Below are positions 22,853 to 29,781 of a stretch of DNA of 34,034 bases, piece after piece. The stretch is from a virus. The position numbers were made by a program, and so were the translations under genes. The notes beneath the pieces were generated by a model, which saw only the letters and a list, made by a program, of their open reading frames with translations, was not told where the DNA came from and searched no databases. Where the stretch lies: positions 1 through 34,034 of the IMG/VR virus record IMGVR_UViG_3300009379_000004; one strand, 5' to 3'. How positions within the stretch are numbered: position 1 is the first letter of the stretch; every line of letters begins with the position of its first letter.

Positions 22853-23602
22853 TTAAAACAGTTTAAGTTGACGCTCATCCCTACTGTCTTCCCCTGCGAA
22901 CCGACGCTCAAGGTCATGGACTGTTGTGCGATTCTTAAACCCCCGATTACGCTCCGACACATTGCCGTCCATTTTGAGCATCCGCTCCCAGAGACCCGGG
23001 AAATGGGCCCTTAGATTTCTCAGCTCGCTCAATCTCTGGAGGGGGCAACAAAAACAGGATACCCGGTCGAATAAGTCGTAAAGCCCTCCCCACTCAAATC
23101 CCTTGCCCTTACAATAGGCGAGCGCCTGGGCTTCGGTGATACCCCATTCAACAAGCGGAAACCTGTGCTTCTTTTCCTGGAGTTCTTTTGACGGGTTTTC
23201 GTGTCGCTTTGTCTCGTCCGCCGCGTAGCCGATGCACTGGACGGCGTTAGGTATTTTCCGGGCGTATTTGTTGATTTCATCAACTTTTTGCCTAGTGCAC
23301 CACCGCCGTACTGGCGATGGCCAACCACTGCCGATCCGATGCACCTGACCCTTGTTCGGCCCCTTTCGTGCGATAGCGGGATGCTCGAACATCCAGTAAT
23401 CAAACGACCTCTCAGGGACCAGCCTCACAACAGGCACGTCCACCGTGGCCTCCAGTTGATCCAAATGGTCGTGCATCGCCGGGAACTCCCACCCAGTATC
23501 AAAAAACACCGCTGAATGGATCCTCTCACCCCGCTCCAACATCATGAGAAGCATGGCGGTGGAGTCTTTGCCGCCAGACAGTGAAACAATCTGATTTGTC
23601 AT
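22853..23602 (-). CDS. PAPS reductase-like PP-loop enzyme, 249 aa
   Basis: Belongs to the phosphoadenosine-phosphosulfate-reductase-like PP-loop family often seen in phages. The ATP-pyrophosphatase loop SGGKDS is at residues 9-14, followed by AVFFDTGWEFP (31-41). Six Cys (102, 123, 164, 183, 185, 186), with a C-x-C-C cluster, could hold an iron-sulfur cluster or thiol chemistry. DndC of the phosphorothioation system is a relative in the same superfamily, but none of the other Dnd genes are here. It overlaps the upstream 160-aa gene by 4 bases. The substrate is unknown; sulfur transfer to DNA or RNA is a possibility. Confidence 0.85.
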   Translation of the reverse strand: MTNQIVSLSGGKDSTAMLLMMLERGERIHSAVFFDTGWEFPAMHDHLDQLEATVDVPVVRLVPERSFDYWMFEHPAIARKGPNKGQVHRIGSGWPSPVRRWCTRQKVDEINKYARKIPNAVQCIGYAADETKRHENPSKELQEKKHRFPLVEWGITEAQALAYCKGKGFEWGGLYDLFDRVSCFCCPLQRLSELRNLRAHFPGLWERMLKMDGNVSERNRGFKNRTTVHDLERRFAGEDSRDERQLKLF

Positions 23603-24081
23603 GGCACCCCCTGCCCAAACCGCTCTTCATGATACCGCTCAAGTCGCCGCTTTTCTTCAGCTGCTCCTCGTGCACCCTCGGCCGAAACAGCCGCCGATGA
23701 CCGGCGGCCACCGTTGCCGTCAAACTCACGGCAGGCGCTCTTTTGAAAGACCGCGACATCGGCGTCGAGTTTCGATATCTTCTCCTCAACCTCTTCTTTT
23801 GTGAGGTGCCCATACTGCCGGTGCGTTTCTTCGTGTGAATCTCGGTCCGCGTTCTCGTCCCGCTGTTCCCGGGTAAGGAGTTTTTCTTTAGGAGCCTTGC
23901 GGTGAGCTTCGGTGGCCCGTTCTACAGCGTCCTCCTTGCTGTTGGCGGTAAAAAAGTTGGTTTGGTTGATACTGAACTTGTACTTCCAGAGATTGCCGAA
24001 GTTCCTGAGGAGGCCTACGTCCGAAAGGGTTTCTTCAGAAACGGGCTCTGCGGGTTTGCTGATTTTAGCCAAATCACGCAC
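23599..24081 (-). CDS. Hypothetical charged protein, 160 aa
   Basis: No family recognised. It has a globular N-terminal part (LWKYKFSINQTNFFTANSKED) and then a long highly charged helix (LTREQRDENADRDSHEETH, KEEVEEKISKLDADVAVF) and an Arg/Glu-rich end. It starts with GTG at 24081, overlapping the upstream gene's stop by 8 bases, and ends in a 4-base overlap with the PAPS-reductase-like gene. That coupling suggests a partner role for the enzyme; this is inference. Confidence 0.6.
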   Translation of the reverse strand: MRDLAKISKPAEPVSEETLSDVGLLRNFGNLWKYKFSINQTNFFTANSKEDAVERATEAHRKAPKEKLLTREQRDENADRDSHEETHRQYGHLTKEEVEEKISKLDADVAVFQKSACREFDGNGGRRSSAAVSAEGARGAAEEKRRLERYHEERFGQGVP

Positions 24082-24580
24082 CCCCCAATCGTTTTGTCAT
24101 CCCGCCAATCAACCCCTTCACCTGATCCGACCCCGCAATCGCCTTAACCTCCTCCACCCGCCGATGCGCCCGATACATCCCGACAAAGTTGCGCAAAAAC
24201 CAATCCCGCTGGGCCTCCATGGTTGCGCAAATGGATTTCCATCCCATTTTTGCCACGATCTGGGCCGTGACGGGATCGCCATATCTCGGGGTGCCGTAGA
24301 CCCCAACCCTGCGTATTGAGTCCCATACGATGAGCGCCTGAGTCATAGCTTTATCCTCGATTGTGCCCTCGATGGCGTCGACAAAGTCGGCGATGGTCGG
24401 CATGGTGGTGTACTTTCGTGTGCGGACGATGTGGTAGGCGGCCGCCTCGATTTGGTGGACGGTGTATTGGGCGAGAGCCCGGGACATAAATCCAATCGTT
24501 GTGCTCGTGACTTGCGCGCTGTAATTCTGCGCCACGGCTATCATGACCGACGCAAATTGCGGTTCGTTATCTTGGCCCAT
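24074..24580 (-). CDS. Putative phage replication accessory or helicase-loading protein, 168 aa
   Basis: Follows the replication initiator gene with a 14-base overlap, the position of lambda P or a helicase loader. The body is helical (QYTVHQIEAAAYHIVRTRKY, then PTIADFVDAIEG) and later contains TAQIVAKMGWKSICATMEAQ. I associate this with small helicase-loader-like phage proteins (DUF6475-like), from memory only. No Walker motif is present, so it is not a DnaC-type AAA+ loader. A good SD (GAGGAGGAG) lies before the ATG. Confidence 0.6.
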   Translation of the reverse strand: MGQDNEPQFASVMIAVAQNYSAQVTSTTIGFMSRALAQYTVHQIEAAAYHIVRTRKYTTMPTIADFVDAIEGTIEDKAMTQALIVWDSIRRVGVYGTPRYGDPVTAQIVAKMGWKSICATMEAQRDWFLRNFVGMYRAHRRVEEVKAIAGSDQVKGLIGGMTKRLGGA

Positions 24581-25535
24581 CGTCGTCGCTCCTCCTCAAA
24601 AATTCCTCGGCGGCGGCTTTGTTCGCCTGCAAGAGTGCGTCACCCTGGAGCCTTCCGCCCCTGTTTCCTGGATTCGTACCCGCCTTAGCGATCACAGGTG
24701 GCGGCTCGTCCTCCCATCGCCTCCCTGTGAGCCACCCTTGCGCCATCTTCGGGGTGCCCCCGTTGTTGAGCTTGGCTTGCCTGCCCTGGGCTTCAAGGCG
24801 GCTTGCTGTTAAAATCTGAGCGACGGTAGAGTCTCGGAGTTCCGGTATCGCGAGCCAGGAGTCGGCTGCCGATGCTTTTCCGTGCTTGTAGTCGAAGGCA
24901 TCCCAGAACTGTTCGAATGTTTCGAGTCGCTTCCCCGTGAGCTTCTTTTTCTTGGCTGTCAGGTAAAATGGCTCCTCGGGTGGTTCAGGCTGCCCGTCGT
25001 CCGACTCGTCGGACAAAGTCTTTTCTTTCAGGGATCCGGAATCAGGAATCAGGGATAAGGGATCAGGGATCAGCCGGGCTCGGTTAGGCCTTGGTTCGAC
25101 CTGGGTCTGTCCTTGGTCGTGCCTTGGTCTGTCCTTGGTCGTGCCTTGGTCAGAAATTTCCTGCCCCGGGCCTGTCCTTTCCCCTTCCGGGCCGGTCCTC
25201 ATCTCGACATCGTCAGGGTGCGGCGGGATCGCAGACGGTTTTTCGCGTCTGTGGGGGTTCTGGTGTGCTCGAAATCCAGGGATCCAAACATATTCCCCGC
25301 CGGTGGTCGAGTAGCGGCGGATAAGCTTTGTCTTGTCGAGCTCAGACATTAGCGCGTCGCAATCGACAGGATCAGCCGGAAAAATTTGAATTTTTATCTT
25401 CTTTGGCCGGTCCTCCAGGTAACCGGCCCGGTCAGCCAAACACCACAACCCGATGAATAAAACGCGTGCCGGGAACGAGCATTCGACCAGCTCCTCATTG
25501 CAAAAAAAACCTGGCTTTATATTTCGTGATCGCAT
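24567..25535 (-). CDS. Replication initiation protein with internal iterons, 322 aa
   Basis: Likely origin-binding initiator. The ATG at 25535 has AAGGATGAG upstream; longer in-frame starts lie in the previous gene. The first 100 residues are a winged-helix-like domain (MRSRNIKPGFFCNEELVECS, ARVLFIGLWCLADRAGYLED, ending IPGFRAHQNPH), as in many phage replication proteins. A low-complexity linker (about 110-190) contains LIPDPLSLIPD and repeats of DRPRHDQG type. The C-terminal domain (FEQFWDAFDYKHGKASAAD) is the part usually contacting a helicase or loader. The DNA of the linker holds the candidate origin, as in lambda O. Confidence 0.85.
   Translation of the reverse strand: MRSRNIKPGFFCNEELVECSFPARVLFIGLWCLADRAGYLEDRPKKIKIQIFPADPVDCDALMSELDKTKLIRRYSTTGGEYVWIPGFRAHQNPHRREKPSAIPPHPDDVEMRTGPEGERTGPGQEISDQGTTKDRPRHDQGQTQVEPRPNRARLIPDPLSLIPDSGSLKEKTLSDESDDGQPEPPEEPFYLTAKKKKLTGKRLETFEQFWDAFDYKHGKASAADSWLAIPELRDSTVAQILTASRLEAQGRQAKLNNGGTPKMAQGWLTGRRWEDEPPPVIAKAGTNPGNRGGRLQGDALLQANKAAAEEFLRRSDDDGPR
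25029..25073. repeat. Degenerate AGGGAT/ATCAGG repeats in replication gene
   Basis: Reading the plus strand, repeated short blocks of ATCAGG and AGGGATC occur within 45 bases, with three GATC sites. They sit next to the 11-bp iterons and encode the LIPDP/LIPDS linker of the initiator. They may be part of the origin or only a coding repeat. Confidence 0.65.
25089..25150. repeat. Six 11-bp-phased iterons, candidate replication origin
   Basis: CCTTGGT occurs at 25089, 25111, 25122, 25133 and 25144, and a one-mismatch copy CCTGGGT at 25100. All six begin exactly 11 bases apart. Two perfect copies of a 22-base unit are at 25108-25129 and 25130-25151. Eleven is not a multiple of three, so the repeat is a DNA-level pattern and not a simple peptide repeat. 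The location inside the initiator gene matches the origin in lambda O. Confidence 0.75.
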
Positions 25536-25539
25536 TGAC

Positions 25540-25785
25540 TCATCCTTCTCGCCCCATGCACCCACACGTCGGCCCAATAATTTTGACAACCACAGTCCCG
25601 TCCTCTTCCTGCCACCTGTACCACTCCACCTCTGCGCCGCATTGCCCACAGACCACGCGGCACGGGATCGGGATTTCTACCTCAATGAGGACAGTTTTCC
25701 CGTTTACCTCGATTTCTACCTCACGGATTGTGGTTAATTCAGTGTTGCCGGGATGAGTATTCCCACCATCTTTTTTTGTAGCCAT
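25540..25785 (-). CDS. Small zinc-ribbon-like protein, 81 aa
   Basis: No family recognised. It contains VEIEVNGKTVLIEVEIPIPCRV, then CxxC (CGQC), an acidic middle and a final CGC (GPTCGCMGREG), suggesting a zinc ribbon. The ATG at 25785 is preceded by GAGAGG. It overlaps the upstream HNH-like gene by 47 bases in another frame and stops 5 bases before the replication gene start. Confidence 0.7.
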   Translation of the reverse strand: MATKKDGGNTHPGNTELTTIREVEIEVNGKTVLIEVEIPIPCRVVCGQCGAEVEWYRWQEEDGTVVVKIIGPTCGCMGREG

Positions 25786-26068
25786 TAACCACCTCTCTCC
25801 AATCGTACCCGTGGATTTTCCAGAAAGTTTCCCGGCCCATGCCGGGAGCGTGCCGCAAGGCATGGCACTCAGGGCAGAGCGGTGCAGCCTCATCATCTGG
25901 GCCTTTAAGGGCCGTCCCTTTGCCGCTGAGTGTCTCGTGGTGGTGCATGGCCTTTGCCCCGCAAAGATGACACGGAAGTGAGCGGAACCACTTGCAGCAC
26001 CTTTTGGACCGGTAGGTATGGGGCTTGGGGTAGGCAAAGCCGGTCCAATCGACAAGTTGCTTACCCAT
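25739..26068 (-). CDS. HNH-like zinc nuclease domain protein, 109 aa
   Basis: Start at ATG 26068, with AGGAGGGG upstream. Zinc-type pattern: CHLC (Cys33, Cys36), then three His (HHH, 42-44), then CPECH (Cys65, Cys68, His69) and His73. This looks like the DUF968/Ref-like or HNH nuclease folds found in nin regions of lambdoid phages. It may help recombination or resolve DNA branches. It overlaps the DUF1367-like gene by 8 bases and the 81-aa gene by 47. Confidence 0.7.
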   Translation of the reverse strand: MGKQLVDWTGFAYPKPHTYRSKRCCKWFRSLPCHLCGAKAMHHHETLSGKGTALKGPDDEAAPLCPECHALRHAPGMGRETFWKIHGYDWREVVNGYKKRWWEYSSRQH

Positions 26069-26504
26069 ATCCCCTCCTGTGCAATTCCTGTTTAAGTTCG
26101 CGTTTCGAAACCCCAAGCCACCCGGCATGGAGCCCCAAGGCACCATCCATAAACTTGTTCATCTCCAGATGTTTCAAATTTTCAAAAGCGATAGACCGGG
26201 TTTGAATAACCACCTTTTCACCGATCACTGCAATTTTGTCAGGGTCATAAAACCGAAGCCCCACCCGGGTGTGCCAATCCACAGCCTCCTTGCTGTTAAG
26301 TTTCGGATCGGGGGAGTTTTCGGCCACGATGTTGCAGGATGCCCAATACATTCTGAGTTGCCGAAGGCTCCTGGCGTCCCGGATCTCTGTGAGCTTCCCC
26401 CGAATAACTTGGTTGGCCTTGTGGGCCGTAGCCGCCTTATCCTGCTCCGCCAGGGTGGCGGGGGCGTAGATGCCGTTTTTGTATTGGAGGGCGATTTCGA
26501 TCAT
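26061..26504 (-). CDS. DUF1367 or NinB-like protein, 147 aa
   Basis: Has the pattern RSLRQLRMYWASCNIVAEN, then VGLRFYDPDKIAVIGEKVV, and IQTRSIAFENLKHLEMNKFM. This resembles phage nin-region proteins of the DUF1367 type or lambda NinB (Orf, 146 aa), which help recombination. The similarity is judged by eye. It overlaps the exonuclease gene stop by 4 bases (ATGA), in the recombination block with ERF and YqaJ. Confidence 0.6.
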   Translation of the reverse strand: MIEIALQYKNGIYAPATLAEQDKAATAHKANQVIRGKLTEIRDARSLRQLRMYWASCNIVAENSPDPKLNSKEAVDWHTRVGLRFYDPDKIAVIGEKVVIQTRSIAFENLKHLEMNKFMDGALGLHAGWLGVSKRELKQELHRRGYG

Positions 26505-27115
26505 GGCCGAATTCTCTCAATGAGCTGGGCGAGGTCGTGGCAAAACTCTTCGACTGCCTCTTCTTGCAATGCGATATAAGAGTAGTCAGGTTCCACAGAC
26601 AAAATAAAAGACTTGAGGCCAGGGCAGTACGACATGAAGTGCCACGCGTCGTATCCGGTAACCATAAGAGAGCCCTGCACTTGAGGAATATAATCGTTGG
26701 GGAGGCGGTTTTCTTCGATGTATTTCACGGACGCTGACAATTCAGGGCATTTGATCTCAAGCCCCTCCATCTTCCCTAAAATCAATCCGTCGGGGCTGCA
26801 TAGATACAATTTACGGGCGTCCCTGTAGCATAGCGCGGGGGTCTCTACCTCGACGCCAGCCCTGAAGGCGAAGAACGAGCGCGCTTGCGGCTCCAGCTCG
26901 TGGCCACGCCTCATCGCCTTGCCGTAAAACGTGTCATCCTTGCGGCCTGTGACTCGCTCGCCCGCCAATTTGTACATGTAGCCGTTCCGTACGGACGCAC
27001 TTGGCTTTTTACCCGTGGCTGTTAAAATCTTGGCGAAAGAGGAGGCTGACGGGACGCCCATTTTTGCCTCTTCCCACTCGGCGGTGCTTTGCTTAAATAA
27101 ATTCTCAACAATCAC
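26501..27115 (-). CDS. YqaJ/lambda-exonuclease-like 5'-3' exonuclease, 204 aa
   Basis: Recombination exonuclease that makes 3' single strands for the annealing protein. The GTG at 27115 overlaps the ERF stop (GTGA) and has AGAGGTG upstream. Catalytic signature: GHELEP (71-76), then SPDG with Asp109, then LEIKCP with Glu120 and Lys122. The length is typical (lambda exo is 226 aa). Confidence 0.9.
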   Translation of the reverse strand: MIVENLFKQSTAEWEEAKMGVPSASSFAKILTATGKKPSASVRNGYMYKLAGERVTGRKDDTFYGKAMRRGHELEPQARSFFAFRAGVEVETPALCYRDARKLYLCSPDGLILGKMEGLEIKCPELSASVKYIEENRLPNDYIPQVQGSLMVTGYDAWHFMSYCPGLKSFILSVEPDYSYIALQEEAVEEFCHDLAQLIERIRP

Positions 27116-27897
27116 TGTGCACCTCTTGCGGATATAAGATCTGCTTTTGCTTGCTGAAACCATGCCACCGGAATCTCTTCGTAGGATGAGACTTTGAGAT
27201 GAGCGAGAAATCTGGTTTTGCCGTCACCCGGAAGGGCGTCCGCGAGATCCAGAATTTCAGAAAGTTGTTTTCCGGTGATGAACTGGGGTTTTTGGGGTTC
27301 GGGGGCAGAGGCCTTGCCGTCATTGTCAGCGCCTTCTGCGGCGACACCTGTAATGGCGAATCCCGTATAGCGCTTGAGATATGAGTCAGAGGATCCGATA
27401 CTCTGAATGCAATTTTTACCCCCGCTGTCATCATAGGGGCCGGACAGGGTCGTCGACTCTCTATGCCCCATGCTATGGGATAGCCATGCGGTTACCCATA
27501 GGGTGTTCCCCTCTTGCCTCTGCGTAAATGTTAAAACCAGCCCACATTCAGAAAGGGCTTGCCCAAGAATCTTTAACGACCTGGCGAGGTCTGGGTGGTC
27601 ATACTCGGTGAGTTTTCCCAACTTATTTTTATAGCTAACGTGCTCTGTCTTGCTGATCGTAAAATCCATGGATTTAAACTTTGAGAGGGCCGCAAAATAA
27701 GCCTTTCTTGCCTCGTTGGCCTCCCATCGCTCCTGAAGCGCCATCATCTTCTCGACCTTTTCAAGGTCGACACCCTGCTGGATCAGGGTGCTCATCATTT
27801 CGAACGGGGAAAGCTCGCGGACTTGCTGAGTATTTGCAGGCACCGGGGTTTTAACCCGGCTCACCTCAACTGCGGTTGTTTCGATCGGTTCAGTCAT
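27112..27897 (-). CDS. ERF-family single-strand annealing protein, 261 aa
   Basis: Anneals complementary single strands in phage recombination. Residues about 55-190 follow the ERF pattern: FAALSKFKSMDFTISKTEHV, SYKNKLGKLTEYDHPDLARSL, LGQALSECGLVLTFTQRQEG, and SSDSYLKRYTGFAITGVA (the G-S-x-x-x-Y-x-K-R-Y core). The N-terminus is a polar tail and the C-terminus a short helical domain. ATG with CAGGAGAACAAC upstream. Its pairing with an exonuclease resembles P22 and lambda-type recombination modules. Confidence 0.9.
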   Translation of the reverse strand: MTEPIETTAVEVSRVKTPVPANTQQVRELSPFEMMSTLIQQGVDLEKVEKMMALQERWEANEARKAYFAALSKFKSMDFTISKTEHVSYKNKLGKLTEYDHPDLARSLKILGQALSECGLVLTFTQRQEGNTLWVTAWLSHSMGHRESTTLSGPYDDSGGKNCIQSIGSSDSYLKRYTGFAITGVAAEGADNDGKASAPEPQKPQFITGKQLSEILDLADALPGDGKTRFLAHLKVSSYEEIPVAWFQQAKADLISARGAQ

Positions 27898-27914
27898 GTT
27901 GTTCTCCTGTGGTT

Positions 27915-28121
27915 CTAAATATCGTTCTTGAGGTATATTGAGATATCCCGAATCTGAATAGCCACAGACTCAAAATCAGAGGCAGAATATGCGGGGCTTT
28001 CGTTAACAGCGGCTCGGCACAAATTACCAGCCGTCATCCCATCACGCTCTGTTTTGAGTGCTTCCATATCGGCCACAAGCGCATACATCACGGCGAGTTG
28101 CCTTATTTCACCTTCTGTCAT
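27915..28121 (-). CDS. Hypothetical helical protein, 68 aa
   Basis: No family recognised. It is all-helical, with LAVMYALVADMEALKTERDG and SASDFESVAIQIRDISIYL. It starts in a 4-base overlap with the upstream 84-aa gene, with AGGCGGG before the ATG, and lies 17 bases before ERF. Probably a small early protein. Confidence 0.65.
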   Translation of the reverse strand: MTEGEIRQLAVMYALVADMEALKTERDGMTAGNLCRAAVNESPAYSASDFESVAIQIRDISIYLKNDI

Positions 28122-28372
28122 TTTCCCGCCTCCTTAATAATCTCTGGTGCCTGAATCGGCTCAGCCCAGGCATACATATTTTTATCGCGATCCATGTACG
28201 GCCTCTCCCCGCCGAAATAAAACGGGATGACCCAGACATGGGACTCCATGATGTCGTTTTGATTTTCCCTCGCCCGGCAGTATGTCCCGGCACCGCACTC
28301 CAGGCTTTGGGAGAGCCACGAGGGGGCTCCGGGGTGGATGATGTTTTTTGAGTGCCTGATATGCGGGGCCAT
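28118..28372 (-). CDS. Hypothetical small protein, 84 aa
   Basis: No family recognised. The ATG at 28372 overlaps the stop of the 153-aa gene by one base (TAATG). Composition is Trp/Tyr-rich near the end (VWVIPFYFGGERPYMDRDK). No catalytic motif. Overlaps on both sides suggest translational coupling within the early operon. Confidence 0.6.
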   Translation of the reverse strand: MAPHIRHSKNIIHPGAPSWLSQSLECGAGTYCRARENQNDIMESHVWVIPFYFGGERPYMDRDKNMYAWAEPIQAPEIIKEAGK

Positions 28373-28833
28373 TAGTAATCGATCCTGACATGAGGCACAT
28401 GTCCCTTGATAACGCAGACCACAAACGCCTGCGCAGCCGCCTGGGTGGCACCACATTCCTGCAGGGCATAAACAACCCCGTTGTTTACCTTTTTCCGGTG
28501 TTGCCTGTCGGCCTCCCGCCTGGTTTTCCCCTCAGCCTCGGTTTTTTCCTTGGCAATCCGCTCAGCCTTCTCGCGCTCCAGCTTCTCTTTCTGTTGCCGG
28601 AGCTCGTGCTCCCGGGCCCGGGTCTCGGCCTCAATAATCGCTGCGTCCCAATCTCTGAGGTATTGGGCGAGCCTGCGTTTTCGGTCCTCCTCGTTTTTCA
28701 CAGCCTGTACCTCGGCCCGTCTTACGGCTTCGGCGACCGCCTTTTCTGTGGCGATAAGCGCCTCGCCTGCCATACCGGCACCCACGTTTTGACGCTCCCC
28801 TCCTGATTCCGCCAGGCTCGTTTCTGGGCTCAT
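28372..28833 (-). CDS. Coiled-coil early protein, 153 aa
   Basis: Charged helix (ELRQQKEKLEREKAERIAKE) covering roughly residues 45-110, then a short domain with LQECGATQAAAQAFVVCVIK. Looks like a phage accessory to replication or recombination but is not assignable. AGGAGG lies 8 bases before the ATG. First gene of the early block after cro; the gap 28834-28973 has only a 6-bp hairpin (28877-28895) and the promoter below. Confidence 0.65.
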   Translation of the reverse strand: MSPETSLAESGGERQNVGAGMAGEALIATEKAVAEAVRRAEVQAVKNEEDRKRRLAQYLRDWDAAIIEAETRAREHELRQQKEKLEREKAERIAKEKTEAEGKTRREADRQHRKKVNNGVVYALQECGATQAAAQAFVVCVIKGHVPHVRIDY

Positions 28834-28876
28834 GGCTTTATCCTCCTGTTTTTATTATGGTTTATTTAGATTGTGC

Positions 28877-28895
28877 CTTGCTTTAGTGTAGCAAG
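28877..28895. other. Short hairpin downstream of cro
   Basis: CTTGCT and AGCAAG arms with a 7-base loop in the cro leader to early genes. No U tract. It might be an antitermination or pausing element; weak support. Confidence 0.25.
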
Positions 28896-28951
28896 AGCAG
28901 GAAATCGTAAAGAAAACATGGTTTTATGTGTCTCAGACGCACCGTCCACCC

Positions 28952-28980
28952 TTGACAGTCTGTCACGGGCGGGTTATATT
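28952..28980 (+). promoter_or_regulatory. Strong plus-strand promoter past cro, P_RE-like position
   Basis: TTGACA (28952-28957), 17-base spacer, TATATT (28975-28980). It points towards the cI-like gene, running antisense through cro, which is the layout of lambda P_RE. A 13-bp palindrome TGACAGTCTGTCA (28953-28965) overlaps its -35, so it may be repressed. No CII-type activator gene was recognised. Confidence 0.6.
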
Positions 28981-29183
28981 ATATCCAGATCATTGAGACC
29001 AACACCGAATATTTCAGCCAAACGATTGGCATCGGAGATGGAGACGCGGCGCTGCTTACTGTTGTATCGGGATACGGCGCTCCCGCATTTCGGGGGATCC
29101 AACATGGCACCCAGGGACCCATTGCTGAGGCCGTCTCGGTTCATTAGCTCTCGCAATGTCAGCTTTTTGAGTTGTTTTTCCAT
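28974..29183 (-). CDS. Cro-like repressor, HTH, 69 aa
   Basis: A small XRE-type DNA-binding protein. The ATG at 29183 has AAAGGA five bases upstream; a longer in-frame start at 29225 adds 14 residues. The HTH covers about residues 7-60: LTLRELMNRDGLSNGSLGAM, then RVSISDANRLAEIFGV. It is transcribed away from the cI-like gene and heads the leftward early operon, as Cro does. Confidence 0.75.
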   Translation of the reverse strand: MEKQLKKLTLRELMNRDGLSNGSLGAMLDPPKCGSAVSRYNSKQRRVSISDANRLAEIFGVGLNDLDII

Positions 29184-29209
29184 GACCATCCTTTTGAGAT
29201 ATTCGGTTT

Positions 29210-29224
29210 TGCCAAAATTTGGCA
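29210..29224. promoter_or_regulatory. Palindrome TGCCAAA-A-TTTGGCA in cI-cro gap
   Basis: Perfect 7-bp arms around one base. It overlaps the candidate -10 of the leftward promoter (29216-29221), so a bound protein would block cro transcription. It differs in sequence from the 29228 site, suggesting a second repressor specificity. Confidence 0.6.
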
Positions 29225-29244
29225 TACCATTGACTGATTGTCAA
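29216..29244 (-). promoter_or_regulatory. Candidate leftward early promoter (P_R-like)
   Basis: On the minus strand TTGACA (29239-29244), 17-base spacer, CAAATT (29216-29221). Its -35 lies in the operator palindrome. The -10 is poor, so activity is uncertain. Confidence 0.35.
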
Positions 29245-29246
29245 TG
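29228..29246. promoter_or_regulatory. Repressor operator CATTGAC-TGATT-GTCAATG
   Basis: Perfect 7-bp inverted repeat with 5-base spacer between the cI-like and cro-like genes. A near-identical site lies at 29811-29829, before the rightward operon. Confidence 0.75.
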
Positions 29247-29282
29247 ATAAAAATTCATTGGGTACCGGAGGGGGGCGAATAA

Positions 29283-29696
29283 ATGCTTAATATTATTGAG
29301 GAACTTACTCTAAAAGAAATTGGCGACCGGATCAAACACATCCGCGAGACGCGCAGGATGACCATGACAGAGCTGGGCTTATCTCTTGGTCGGTCGACAA
29401 ATAATGCAGCGGGCAGTCTGGTTAAAAATATTGAGGGTGGGACCAGAAAGACGCTCCAAGAGACTGAAGTCGAAGAGATCATTGAGCTTTTAAAAATATC
29501 CAAAGAGGATTTTATCGCCGCTATCCCTCTAAATAAGGCTCAGCACACCGATATCCACCCGCTGTATACGGCGGTTCCAGGCATCGAAGAATTTGTCGAT
29601 GCCCTGGGCCTCGCCCAGAGGATGGAGGACAAGGCGATGGAAAAAATGGTCCTCGGCCATATTAAAAACCAGATCGAAAAAGCGATTTCCGAATAA
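29283..29696 (+). CDS. CI-like repressor, HTH only, 137 aa
   Basis: N-terminal XRE-type HTH (about residues 10-70: IGDRIKHIRETRRMTMTELG, LSLGRSTNNAAGSLVKNIEG, then LKISKEDF). The remainder is a helical domain (FVDALGLAQRMEDKAMEKMV). There is no LexA/S24-type autocleavage Ser-Lys pair visible, so SOS cleavage is not expected. It is divergent from cro, with GGAGGGG before the ATG. It ends ahead of a strong terminator at 29727. Confidence 0.75.
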   Translation: MLNIIEELTLKEIGDRIKHIRETRRMTMTELGLSLGRSTNNAAGSLVKNIEGGTRKTLQETEVEEIIELLKISKEDFIAAIPLNKAQHTDIHPLYTAVPGIEEFVDALGLAQRMEDKAMEKMVLGHIKNQIEKAISE

Positions 29697-29726
29697 ATTC
29701 AATTCATTAAATTCGTATACAAAAAA

Positions 29727-29757
29727 GCCCCGCTAAAATTTAGCGGGGCTTTTTTTT
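29727..29757 (+). terminator. Strong intrinsic terminator after cI-like gene
   Basis: GC-rich 11-base arms (GCCCCGCTAAA and TTTAGCGGGGC) with a preceding A6 and following T8, so it works in both directions. It separates the repressor gene from the rightward operon. Confidence 0.9.
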
Positions 29758-29781
29758 ATCCTATAATTTCAGCACTTTAAG

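Noticed and set aside
25089-25151. CRISPR array or simple minisatellite
   Set aside because: No spacers; 11-bp tandem units within a coding gene do not fit CRISPR. Slippage origin cannot be excluded but phasing and place favour iterons.
28182-28475. Overlapping minus-strand frame near the 84-aa early gene
   Set aside because: Out of frame with the coupled TAATG start, Arg-rich product, no SD.
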